Source: Streptomyces sp. MST-110588 (GTDB taxonomy: Bacteria > Actinomycetota > Actinomycetes > Streptomycetales > Streptomycetaceae). From it: a stretch of 64,000 bases of DNA. The stretch is taken from contig NZ_CP074380.1 in assembly GCF_022695595.1 (NCBI RefSeq), forward strand, positions 2,597,501-2,661,500. Direction: 5' to 3'. Of the stretch, positions 52,735 to 60,680 are shown in pieces; the first letter of the stretch is position 1; each line of letters starts with the position of its first letter. The position numbers and the translations under genes are program-made. The notes below the pieces were generated by a model. The model saw only the letters and a list, made by a program, of their open reading frames with translations, was not told the origin of the DNA and made no database searches.

Positions 52735-54042
52735 TCACCCCGCCGGCCCGGTCTCCGGGCTTTCGGTGGCGGCCGGTCCGGGCGGGCCGGGAGCGGGCAC
52801 GGCCGGGGTGGCCGCTTCGGGGCTCGCCGCGACAGGAGATGCGCTCAGCGGTACGTACGCGCGCAGGGCGAAGCCCCGCCCGCGAGGTGCGGGGCCGGTC
52901 TCCAGCCGGCCGTCCGCCAGCGCCAGCCGCTCCCGCAGGCCGCTCAGGCCGTTGCCCTCGTGCGGTTTGCCGCGCGGCGGCCCGTCCCCGTCGTCCAGCA
53001 CGGCCAGGCACAGATAGCGGCGCTCGTCGGCCTCCCACTCCTCGGTGAGGAGGATCTCGCAGCGTCCGGCGCCGCTGTGCCGTACGACATTGGTGACGGC
53101 CTCCCGCAGCGCCCACGCCAGCGCGCCCTCCTCCTCCCTCGCAAGCCCCCGGTGCCCGGCCTCCAGCGCCGGGTCGACGGCGGCGTTCACGCCCGCGGTG
53201 CGCAGTGCGGCCCGCGCCCCGGCCAGTTCGACGGCCAGCCGGGGACGCCGGTAGCCGGTGACGGCTTCCCGGACGTCCACCAGGGCCTGCCGGCTGACCC
53301 GCTCGATGTCCCGCACCTGCCGGGCCGCCTCCTCGGGCCGCTGCGGCAGCATCCGCCCGGCCAGCTCGCTCTTGAGCGTGATCAGGGAGAGCGAGTGGCC
53401 GAGCAGGTCGTGCAGGTCGCGGGCGAGCCGCAGCCGCTCCTCGTTGGCGGCGAGCCGGGCGACCTCCTCGCGCGCGGCCCTCAGCTCCTTGGTCGTATGG
53501 ATCAGGTACTGGACGCCGATCATCGTGTAGCCGCTGCCCAGGCACGGCAGCCCGTAGGCGAGGAGGTAGTAGGGCCATGCCTCGGGCAGGCACGCGCCGA
53601 CGCCCACCAGCACCAGGGTGGTCAGCGGGACCAGCCACCGCGACAGCCGCCAGGGCATGACCATGGCGGCGGCCACGGAGGTGAAGATGAACAGCACCAG
53701 CCAGGGCGGGCCGAGCGTCAGGGACAGCGCGACGCACAGGACCGTGAGCACCGCCAGCCCCGGCTGCTTGAGCCGTTCCCCCAGGACGCCCCGCATGTGC
53801 CGGGAGATCAGCAGCAGGTAGGTGGTGACGAAGGAGGCGAGCCCGAGCGCGCCCCACAGCCGTTCGACGGTCGTGGTGTGGTTGACGAACAGGTCCCACA
53901 CCGGCCCCGCGGCGTAGAGCAGCCAGATGGCCGCCACCATCGTCTTGCCGATGGCCTGGCGCCGGTTGCGCGGCGCCTGCCCCATCATCATGGGGTTGCG
54001 GTCGTCCGGCTCGCACTGCGCCTTCACGGGCTCGCTCTTCAC
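52735..54042 (-). CDS. DesK-like sensor histidine kinase
   Basis: 435 aa. About five membrane segments in the first 160 residues. HisKA_3 dimerisation with the phosphoacceptor His in RLARDLHDLLGHSLSLI, then HATPase_c with EAVTNVVRHSGAG (N box) and GNGLSGLRERL. No extracellular sensing domain, so it probably senses in the membrane or via the ABC partner. GTG start at 54042; GTG 54027 is an alternative. C-terminal 30 residues are Ala/Pro-rich. Confidence 0.92.
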   Translation of the reverse strand: MKSEPVKAQCEPDDRNPMMMGQAPRNRRQAIGKTMVAAIWLLYAAGPVWDLFVNHTTTVERLWGALGLASFVTTYLLLISRHMRGVLGERLKQPGLAVLTVLCVALSLTLGPPWLVLFIFTSVAAAMVMPWRLSRWLVPLTTLVLVGVGACLPEAWPYYLLAYGLPCLGSGYTMIGVQYLIHTTKELRAAREEVARLAANEERLRLARDLHDLLGHSLSLITLKSELAGRMLPQRPEEAARQVRDIERVSRQALVDVREAVTGYRRPRLAVELAGARAALRTAGVNAAVDPALEAGHRGLAREEEGALAWALREAVTNVVRHSGAGRCEILLTEEWEADERRYLCLAVLDDGDGPPRGKPHEGNGLSGLRERLALADGRLETGPAPRGRGFALRAYVPLSASPVAASPEAATPAVPAPGPPGPAATESPETGPAG

Positions 54043-54071
54043 GGGCTCATGCCTTCTTCGTCCTCACGGGG

Positions 54072-54809
54072 TCACGCCTTGCGGGTGTCCTTGCGGTACA
54101 GCCAGGCCGCGGCGCCGGCGAAGACCACCAGGTAGCCGAGGAGGATGGCGATGTCCTTGACGTGCGGCGCGCTGCCTGCCTCGACGGCCCTGCCGAGCGC
54201 CGCGTACGCGTTGCTGGGTACCCACTCGGCGATGTCCTGGGCCCACTTCGGCAGCACCGTCAGCGGCATCCAGAGCCCGCCGAGGAAGGACAGTCCGAAG
54301 TAGACCAGCATGGAGATCGGGCGGACGGTGTCGGCGTTGGCCAGGTAGCCGATGGCGACGCCCAGGGCGGCGAAGGCGAAGCTGCCGAGCCAGGTGCAGG
54401 CCAGGACGGCGAGCCACTGCCAGGCTTCCAGCCGTACGCCGTTGACCACCGCCGCGACGATCATGACCAGGACGATCGTCGGCAGGCTGATGGCCGCGGC
54501 GGCGCCCATCTTGGCGGCGACGTAGCCGCGTCCGGGCAGGGCGGTCAGCCTTAGCTGCCGTACCCAGCCGTTGGCGCGCTCCTTGGCGATCCGCTCGCTG
54601 TTGCCCAGCAGCACGGCCGTCATGGCGCCGAAGGAGGCCATGGACACCATGAAGTACAGGCCCATGTCCAAGGTGGTCCCCGGCATCGGCGTGTGGTCCG
54701 CGCGGCCCGCGATGAGCAGGTAGAGCGCCGACGGGTAGATCACCGAGAAGAACAGGAACATCTTGTTGCGCAGCGCGCGGGCGATCTCCAGCTTGATCAG
54801 CGTGGTCAT
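54072..54809 (-). CDS. ABC-2 type transporter permease
   Basis: 245 aa, six membrane segments; the pattern MTTLIKLEIARALRNKMFLFFS, GNSERIAKERANGWVRQLRL and FLGGLWMPLTVLP is the ABC2_membrane family found with DesKR-type two-component systems. Its ATG overlaps the ATPase stop as ATGA. Confidence 0.92.
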   Translation of the reverse strand: MTTLIKLEIARALRNKMFLFFSVIYPSALYLLIAGRADHTPMPGTTLDMGLYFMVSMASFGAMTAVLLGNSERIAKERANGWVRQLRLTALPGRGYVAAKMGAAAAISLPTIVLVMIVAAVVNGVRLEAWQWLAVLACTWLGSFAFAALGVAIGYLANADTVRPISMLVYFGLSFLGGLWMPLTVLPKWAQDIAEWVPSNAYAALGRAVEAGSAPHVKDIAILLGYLVVFAGAAAWLYRKDTRKA

Positions 54810-55765
54810 CGGGCTGCCTCCTCAGCGCTCGCGGCGTCGGTGATGGCGATGAACGCCTGTTCCAGGCCCAGGCCCGCGACCTCAAGGTTGCGCGGGTACA
54901 GGCCCATCGCGTACAGCGCGTGCACGGTCGCGTCGGGGTCCTTGGACTGCATACGGACCGTCTGGCCCGATATCTCCACCGAGGTCAGGAACGGCAGGCC
55001 GCGCAGCGCGGCCCGGTCGACCGGCTCCTGGAGGTCGAAGGCGATCCGGCGGGCCCCGGCCCTGGCCTTGATCTCCGCGGCGGTCCCGTCGGCCAGCACC
55101 CGTCCCCGGTGCAGCACGACCACCCGGTCGGCGACCTCGTCCGCGTCTTCGAGGTAGTGGGTGGCGAACAGGACCGTACGGCCCTGCTCGGCCTGGGCCC
55201 GGATCGAGCCCCAGAACGCCTGCCGGGCGCTGACGTCCATGCCGGTCGTCGGCTCGTCCAGGACGATCAGGTCGTTGGCGCCGGCGGTGGCCAGGGCGAA
55301 GCGGACCCGCTGCGCCTGGCCGCCGGAGAGCTTGTCGACCATGCGGTCGGCGATGTCGGTGATCCCGGCGTCGGCCAGCACCTGGTCGACGGGGTGGGGG
55401 CGCGGGTGGAGATCGCAGGCGAGCTTGACCAGCTCCCTGACCCGTACGGACTCCATCAGGCCGCCGCTCTGCAGCATCGCACCGACCTTGCCCTGCTCGA
55501 TGGCGCGCTGCGGGGTGGTGCCGAACAGCGACACCGAGCCGGAGTCGGGCGTACGCAGGCCCAGGAGCAGGTCGAGGGTGGAGGACTTGCCGGCGCCGTT
55601 CGGGCCGAGCAGGGCGACGGTCTGGCCGGCCCGCAGCTCCAGACTCAGACCGGATACGGCGCGTACGGTGCCGTAGCTCTTGGTGACCTGCTGGAAGCTG
55701 ACCACGGGCGGTGGCGCGCCGTGGCTGCCGCGGGTGGCGGCCGGGGAGGGGGCTGTGCTCGTCAT
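54806..55765 (-). CDS. ABC transporter ATP-binding protein
   Basis: 319 aa. Walker A GPNGAGKSS, Q loop MLQSGGL, signature LSGGQAQR, Walker B LIVLDEPTTGMD, His switch FATHYLEDADEV; C-terminal DrrA-like extension. First gene of ABC ATPase, permease, kinase, regulator. The export substrate is unknown; similar operons export antibiotics or lipids. Confidence 0.95.
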   Translation of the reverse strand: MTSTAPSPAATRGSHGAPPPVVSFQQVTKSYGTVRAVSGLSLELRAGQTVALLGPNGAGKSSTLDLLLGLRTPDSGSVSLFGTTPQRAIEQGKVGAMLQSGGLMESVRVRELVKLACDLHPRPHPVDQVLADAGITDIADRMVDKLSGGQAQRVRFALATAGANDLIVLDEPTTGMDVSARQAFWGSIRAQAEQGRTVLFATHYLEDADEVADRVVVLHRGRVLADGTAAEIKARAGARRIAFDLQEPVDRAALRGLPFLTSVEISGQTVRMQSKDPDATVHALYAMGLYPRNLEVAGLGLEQAFIAITDAASAEEAAR

Positions 55766-55824
55766 GCCTTCAGCTTCGCCGGTACCGGGGGGCGTCCGGC
55801 AGTGTCGGACGTCTGGACTCGGCG

Positions 55825-55838
55825 ATGACAGATGTCAT
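55825..55838. promoter_or_regulatory. Palindromic operator candidate of the ABC/DesKR operon
   Basis: ATGACAGATGTCAT, a perfect inverted repeat with 2-bp centre, 60-73 bp upstream of the first gene. Position and form suit a NarL/DesR-type dimer. Confidence 0.6.
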
Positions 55839-55945
55839 GGGGGATGTCCCCTAGGGGTCCCTAAGGGTCCCGGGGGACACATGGGTGCGGGGCGGTGGCG
55901 GCCGTGGGCTCCGGGGGCCCGCCGTGGGTCCCCCGGAGCGGTGGG

Positions 55946-58324
55946 TCAGTTGCCGTTCGTCAGGATGGAGACGGTCCGGTCGGCGGGGGTGGTGCCGCGC
56001 AGCGCCTTGCTCAGCGCCGCGGCCACGTCCTGCGGAAGAACCTCCCGCTTGCCCTGGGCGGACTGGACGGTGACACCGGTGAAGGCGTTGCCGTACAGCT
56101 CCTGGAGCACCTTGAGGTCGTAGTGCTCCGTCAGCGCGCCGTTGACCGCTGTCATCGACAGGAACTTCGGGATCGACTTCTGCGGGCTGAACAGGACCCG
56201 GTGGCCGGGGCCCGCCTCGATGGTGACCAGGCCCGACATCGCGGGCTCGGCGAACTCCTTCATCGCCTTGTCGACCGCGGCCCTGCCGACCTTCGGCTGC
56301 TGCTCGGTGGCGGTCAGCGTCAGCGGCGTGTCCTTGCCGGTCATGGCGCGCTGACGGTACGCCTCGGCGATCTTCTTGCGGGACGCGGCGACGTCCACCG
56401 CCTTGTACGGGGTCCCGTAGTGCGGCACCGCCTTGCCGTCCTCGAAGGTGATCGAGCCCTCCTTGGCGTTGCCCGCCGGGGAGGCCAGGGCCTGGAGGGC
56501 GCTGGTGAGCTTCTCCTCGTCCACGATCATCGCGGGCTGGGCCGTCCGCTTGCCGCCGAAGAGCGAGCTGATGACCGAGACCGGGTTGTAGTCGCGGCCC
56601 TCCGCGTCCCGGACGGTGGCCTGGGTGTTGATGTCCAGGCCGGCCTTGGCCGGGTCCAGGGACTGCTCCTTGCCGTCGACCACCAGCTTCAGCGGCTGCG
56701 TACGGCGGTCCTTCAGGGCCGCGTCGAGCCGCTTGACGGCGTCGTCCTTGCTGGCGCCGCCGATGTCGACGCCCAGCGCGGTGGTGCCGTTGGGGACGTC
56801 GGCGTGGTCGAGCAGCAGTCCGGCGCCGTACGCGACACCGGCCAGGCCGACGAGGCCCACGGCCAGCAGGACGATCTTGCTCCGGCCCTTCTTCTTGGGC
56901 GGGTTGATCGGCTCGGGAATCTTGGGGAGCGTACCGGCGGGGCGGCCGGTGCCGGTGCCGGTGGCCGGGCCGGGCGGGAAGGGCGCGGGCGGGGTGTCGG
57001 CCGACGGGACCGCCGGGATGCCGCCGACCAGCGTGTCGCCGGACACCCGGTCACCGCTGCCGCCGGTCCCGGTTCCGGTCCCTGCTCCGGGCCCGCCGGC
57101 GAATCCCGGTCCGTTCGCGGGGCCGTTTCCGGTTCCGGGCGCGGCTCCGTTCCCGGGCCCGGCGGGCTTGCCGCCCTTGCCTCCCTTGCCGCGCTTGCCG
57201 CCGCCGTTGCCGCCACGCCGCGAGCCGCCGTTCCGGTCCGCCTTCTGTCCCGGCCCGGGGATCTCGGCGTCCGGGCCCTTGGGGCCGCCCGGCTCGGCGC
57301 CGCCCGCCTTGGGACCGGTGGGGGTACCGCCGGCGACACCGCCCGCGATGCCCGCGCCGGTGCCCGGGCCGCCGCCCGGGGCCGCCGGCGGCGGGGCGGG
57401 CGACTGCGGGGTGAGCACCGCGGTGTCATCGCTCATGCGGGGCGTGTTCTCGCCGCCCGGGCCGCTGAAGCCCGGCGGCGGGTCGAGCCTCATGTCGCCG
57501 CCGGCCGGGCCGGTCGTCGGGCCGCTGGGAGCGGCCGGGCCGTGGGAGAACGGCGCGGTCGGCGCCGGTCCCGCGGGGGCGTCGAAGGGGCTGGGTCCGG
57601 CCGAAGGGCCGGCCGGCGCGTCGAACGGGGACGCGCCGCCCTGCGAGGGGCCGCCGCCCTGCGAGGGACCGCCGTCCAGCGGGGACCCCCCGCCCTGCGC
57701 GGAGCCGTTGTCGGAGAAGTAGGGCAGGTCGGGGCGGCGCGGCGACGCGGGCCGGCCGGCCGCGGGCGCCGAAGCGGCCCCCGGCGCGGAGGTTCCGGGC
57801 GCAGAGGTTCCGGGCGCGGAAGCACCCGGCGCGGAGGCACCCGGCGCACCCTTCGTGCCGGACGAACCGGCGGAGGTGGCCGGCTTGCGGGGCGAGAACC
57901 AGTCACTGGTGGTCTTCTCGGCCGGGGCACTCTTGGGCGTCTCGGCCGCTGCCGGGGCGTCGGGCCGCGGCGCGCCGCCCGTACGCTCCGTACCTCGCTC
58001 GGGCCCGCCGGCCGGGCCGGTGGCGCCGGGCCCGGTGGACCCGCCGGACCCTGCGGAACCGGACGATCCACTCATTCCGGCCTCCTCGCCGACGGGCTTG
58101 CGCACGACGACGGGCGGAATGGGGCGCGACCCCGGAATGTTGATCTTGATCCGCGTCGTCAGCGTGGTCTCGGTCTTCTGGTCCTCCGGCTTCGCCGCGG
58201 CACCGGCCGCCGCGGCCTCGTCGGCCTCCTCCCGAGGCGTTCCGTACGGCGGCGTCCCCGACGGGTACGCGGCACCGCCGCGGCCCTGGGGGCCGGAGGT
58301 CGAACTGTCAGATTCACGACTCAA
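55946..58324 (-). CDS. Peptidoglycan-binding (PG_binding_4/YoaR-type) membrane protein
   Basis: 792 aa from a TTG at 58324 (GGGAGA 7 nt upstream); the longer frame to 58453 is less likely. The first ~460 residues are disordered Pro/Gly/Ala repeats (such as GASAPGASAPGTSAP). A single membrane helix lies near 480-497, then an extracellular part with two PG_binding_4-like domains (LGVDIGGASKDDAVKRLDA and PLTLTATEQQPKVGRAAVD). The usual VanW partner domain is absent. Likely a cell-wall attached protein with a very long cytoplasmic arm. Confidence 0.82.
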   Translation of the reverse strand: MSRESDSSTSGPQGRGGAAYPSGTPPYGTPREEADEAAAAGAAAKPEDQKTETTLTTRIKINIPGSRPIPPVVVRKPVGEEAGMSGSSGSAGSGGSTGPGATGPAGGPERGTERTGGAPRPDAPAAAETPKSAPAEKTTSDWFSPRKPATSAGSSGTKGAPGASAPGASAPGTSAPGTSAPGAASAPAAGRPASPRRPDLPYFSDNGSAQGGGSPLDGGPSQGGGPSQGGASPFDAPAGPSAGPSPFDAPAGPAPTAPFSHGPAAPSGPTTGPAGGDMRLDPPPGFSGPGGENTPRMSDDTAVLTPQSPAPPPAAPGGGPGTGAGIAGGVAGGTPTGPKAGGAEPGGPKGPDAEIPGPGQKADRNGGSRRGGNGGGKRGKGGKGGKPAGPGNGAAPGTGNGPANGPGFAGGPGAGTGTGTGGSGDRVSGDTLVGGIPAVPSADTPPAPFPPGPATGTGTGRPAGTLPKIPEPINPPKKKGRSKIVLLAVGLVGLAGVAYGAGLLLDHADVPNGTTALGVDIGGASKDDAVKRLDAALKDRRTQPLKLVVDGKEQSLDPAKAGLDINTQATVRDAEGRDYNPVSVISSLFGGKRTAQPAMIVDEEKLTSALQALASPAGNAKEGSITFEDGKAVPHYGTPYKAVDVAASRKKIAEAYRQRAMTGKDTPLTLTATEQQPKVGRAAVDKAMKEFAEPAMSGLVTIEAGPGHRVLFSPQKSIPKFLSMTAVNGALTEHYDLKVLQELYGNAFTGVTVQSAQGKREVLPQDVAAALSKALRGTTPADRTVSILTNGN

Positions 58325-58489
58325 AGCAGGTTCTCCCGGTTGGCTCCGCCGCTCGTCAGTAAGGTGCTTGGGCGGCTCGGCGGCGCGCACCACCATACTG
58401 TCCGCCGCCCAGGGGCATCCGGAGAGCGTACGGACGTCCCTGATACGGACCATGGCGCGGCACCGGAACAGATCACCCCGGTCAGCGCG

Positions 58490-59119
58490 TCATCGGCCAA
58501 GTCGGGCCGCCCGCGCGTTCGCCGAACGGATCTGCGCGGTGGTGGCACAGATCACAGCCACGACGATGCCGCCCAACAGGAAGACGTACGAGCCCAGTCC
58601 GGCGCCGAAGAGGAAGTCCCCCTCAGGGCGGGTGTCGCTGAGCAGGATGACGGCCACCAGCCAGCCGGCGCCCGGCGCCAGCACCCCGGCCGTCGTCCCG
58701 GTCAGTTTTCCGCCACCGTAAAAGAGGCCGCCGGCGCCGAGCAGTGCGAGTAGCAAGCCGCCCGGGAACCACGCGGCTTGGACGAGCGCGCCGGCGGCGG
58801 CGACCAGCGCACCGACCACCAGCAGGAGCACATACGTTCCCAGGCGGCCGGGGGACGGAGAGGCGGCCGGGGGCGTGCCGGGCGCCGACGGGCCCGACGG
58901 CCGTGCCGCGCCCTTCCCACGCGCCGCGCCCTTCCCGCCGCCTTCGCCGGCCACCGGTCCGGCCCCGGCGCCCTCCTTGGCCCCAGCACCCTCCTTGGCC
59001 CCGGCACCCGCCGTGACCCCGCTGCCCGTCCCGGCGCGGGTGCGCCTGGCCCCGCCGCCGGTTCCGCCCGTACGGCCGTTGCCCGGCCCGCCCTTCGCCG
59101 CGCCCTGCGATGCGCTCAT
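58490..59119 (-). CDS. DUF6113 membrane protein
   Basis: 209 aa. Disordered Gly/Ala/Lys repeats ([15 protein letters not shown]) in the first 90 residues, then four membrane helices. ATGA overlap with mshB makes them coupled. Conserved beside mshB in streptomycetes; function unknown. Confidence 0.82.
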   Translation of the reverse strand: MSASQGAAKGGPGNGRTGGTGGGARRTRAGTGSGVTAGAGAKEGAGAKEGAGAGPVAGEGGGKGAARGKGAARPSGPSAPGTPPAASPSPGRLGTYVLLLVVGALVAAAGALVQAAWFPGGLLLALLGAGGLFYGGGKLTGTTAGVLAPGAGWLVAVILLSDTRPEGDFLFGAGLGSYVFLLGGIVVAVICATTAQIRSANARAARLGR

Positions 59120-60015
59120 ACCGCCGCCTCCTCGATGCCCGCGAAGAGATCATCCTCGCGTCCGCCGTCCGCCACGCCCGCGACGCCCCGTACGAGCCGG
59201 TAGTGCTCGTCCGCGAACAGCGGCTGCCCGAGGTCGTTGGAGAGCGCGAAGAAGGGGCCGTCGACCGCGATCTGGGTGGCGTGCGCCCGCATGGCAGCCG
59301 CCTTCGCCGCCCCGTACACCTCGCCGCCCGCGATCGTCGCCGTGACCTCGGTGTCCGCCACCACTCCCGGTACGTCCTCCACCGAGGCGATGCCCGGGAA
59401 GGAGCGGCCGGCCGCGCGCAGCCGCGCGAAACCCTCCTCGACCGCCGAGCGAGGGTTGCAGTTCCAGTAGATCTTGCGGATCGTGTGCGGCTCGCCCAGC
59501 TCCGGGCGGTGGTGCGGGTCGGCGGCCAGATCGGCGGCGCGCATCGCCACCCGGTGCGCCTGGATGTGGTCCGGGTGCCCGTATCCCCCGTCGGGGTCGT
59601 ACGTCACCAGAACCTGCGGACGCACCTCCCTGATGACCTCCACCAGATGCCCGGCGGCCTCGTCCGGGTCGGCCTGCCAGAAGGCGCCCGGCCGGTCGTT
59701 CTGCGCCGCGCCCATCATCCCGGAGTCGCGGTAGCGGCCGGCGCCGCCCAGGAAGCGGTGGTCGTGGACCTTGAGCGCCTTCATGGCGGCGGCCAGTTCG
59801 CCGATGCGGTGCGGGCCCAGGGCGTCGTCCCGGTCGGGCGCGAGGTGGGCCAGCTCGGCCGGGATCACCTCGCCCTCCTCGCCGAGGGTGCAGGTCACCA
59901 GCGTGACCAGGGCGCCCTCGTCCGCGTATTTGGCCATGGTGGCGCCGTTATTGATCGACTCGTCGTCCGGATGCGCGTGCACCAAGAGCAGACGGCGGGG
60001 GGGAAGGTCGGTCAT
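59116..60015 (-). CDS. mshB: Mycothiol biosynthesis deacetylase MshB
   Basis: 299 aa LmbE-like zinc deacetylase. AHPDDES near residue 14 and the second His in [11 protein letters not shown] bind zinc. Removes acetyl from GlcNAc-Ins, the second enzyme step to mycothiol, the main actinobacterial thiol. Start ATG. Followed by DUF6113 with a 4-nt overlap. Confidence 0.95.
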   Translation of the reverse strand: MTDLPPRRLLLVHAHPDDESINNGATMAKYADEGALVTLVTCTLGEEGEVIPAELAHLAPDRDDALGPHRIGELAAAMKALKVHDHRFLGGAGRYRDSGMMGAAQNDRPGAFWQADPDEAAGHLVEVIREVRPQVLVTYDPDGGYGHPDHIQAHRVAMRAADLAADPHHRPELGEPHTIRKIYWNCNPRSAVEEGFARLRAAGRSFPGIASVEDVPGVVADTEVTATIAGGEVYGAAKAAAMRAHATQIAVDGPFFALSNDLGQPLFADEHYRLVRGVAGVADGGREDDLFAGIEEAAV

Positions 60016-60057
60016 GGGGACAGCGTACGAGCCGCGTGCCGCCGCCCACGAGCCGGA

Positions 60058-60117
60058 CGGCGGCGCGCAGGAGCCGGACCGGCACCGAAAGGCCGGTCCG
60101 GCTCCTGCGCGCCGCCG
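60058..60117. terminator. Very long perfect terminator hairpin
   Basis: 26-bp perfect stem (60058-60083 with 60092-60117) and 8-nt loop, between the small membrane gene and mshB, both on minus. Confidence 0.85.
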
Positions 60118-60151
60118 GTGCCCGTGGCGGGCCGGGTGTGCCCGCCCGCGG

Positions 60152-60346
60152 TCAGAACCTGATGCCGCCGAGCATTCCCGCGACGTTCGTCGTCAACTGC
60201 TTGATCGTCGGCGCGATGGACGAGCTGGCCAGATAGAAGCCCAACAGCATGCACACCAGCGCGTGTCCCAGCTTCAGCCCGGACTTCTTCACCAGCAGGA
60301 AGACGACGATCGCCAGCAGCACCACCGCTGAAATCGAGAGTGCCAC
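60152..60346 (-). CDS. Small two-helix membrane protein
   Basis: 64 aa; GTG start with GGAGGTGAACC upstream. Two membrane helices ([12 protein letters not shown] and [12 protein letters not shown]) linked by a short basic turn. Conserved-hypothetical type; no known role. Confidence 0.75.
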   Translation of the reverse strand: MALSISAVVLLAIVVFLLVKKSGLKLGHALVCMLLGFYLASSSIAPTIKQLTTNVAGMLGGIRF

Positions 60347-60668
60347 GGCGGTTCACCTCCAAGTACGCGCGGTCGGTACAGCATTGGGCGGCGCGGGGAC
60401 GGGTCGGCGGCCCCGCCGGGCAAGGGGATGTCACAGGCTCCATACCCCGTACCCACTGTGCGCAAGGGATCATAACTTTCCGTGCTCGTGCATATGTCGG
60501 TGCACGGGAGCAGAACGGGGGCGCACGAGATCGCCGCGAGCGTGTCCACCGTATGCCGGAGCCCCGGCACTTTGTGGAACCCGGCGTGGGCGCGGCGGGC
60601 ACCCTGGGCCCTGTCGTCGAAGTAGCGTCGTCCGCCCGGAGCCGACGAGATTTTGACGACCGGGCCCC

Positions 60669-60680
60669 TAGGCTCTCCGC
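60669..60680 (+). promoter_or_regulatory. Leaderless -10 box of the S9 peptidase gene
   Basis: TAGGCT at 60669-60674, 6 nt before the ATG; no Shine-Dalgarno. Confidence 0.55.
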
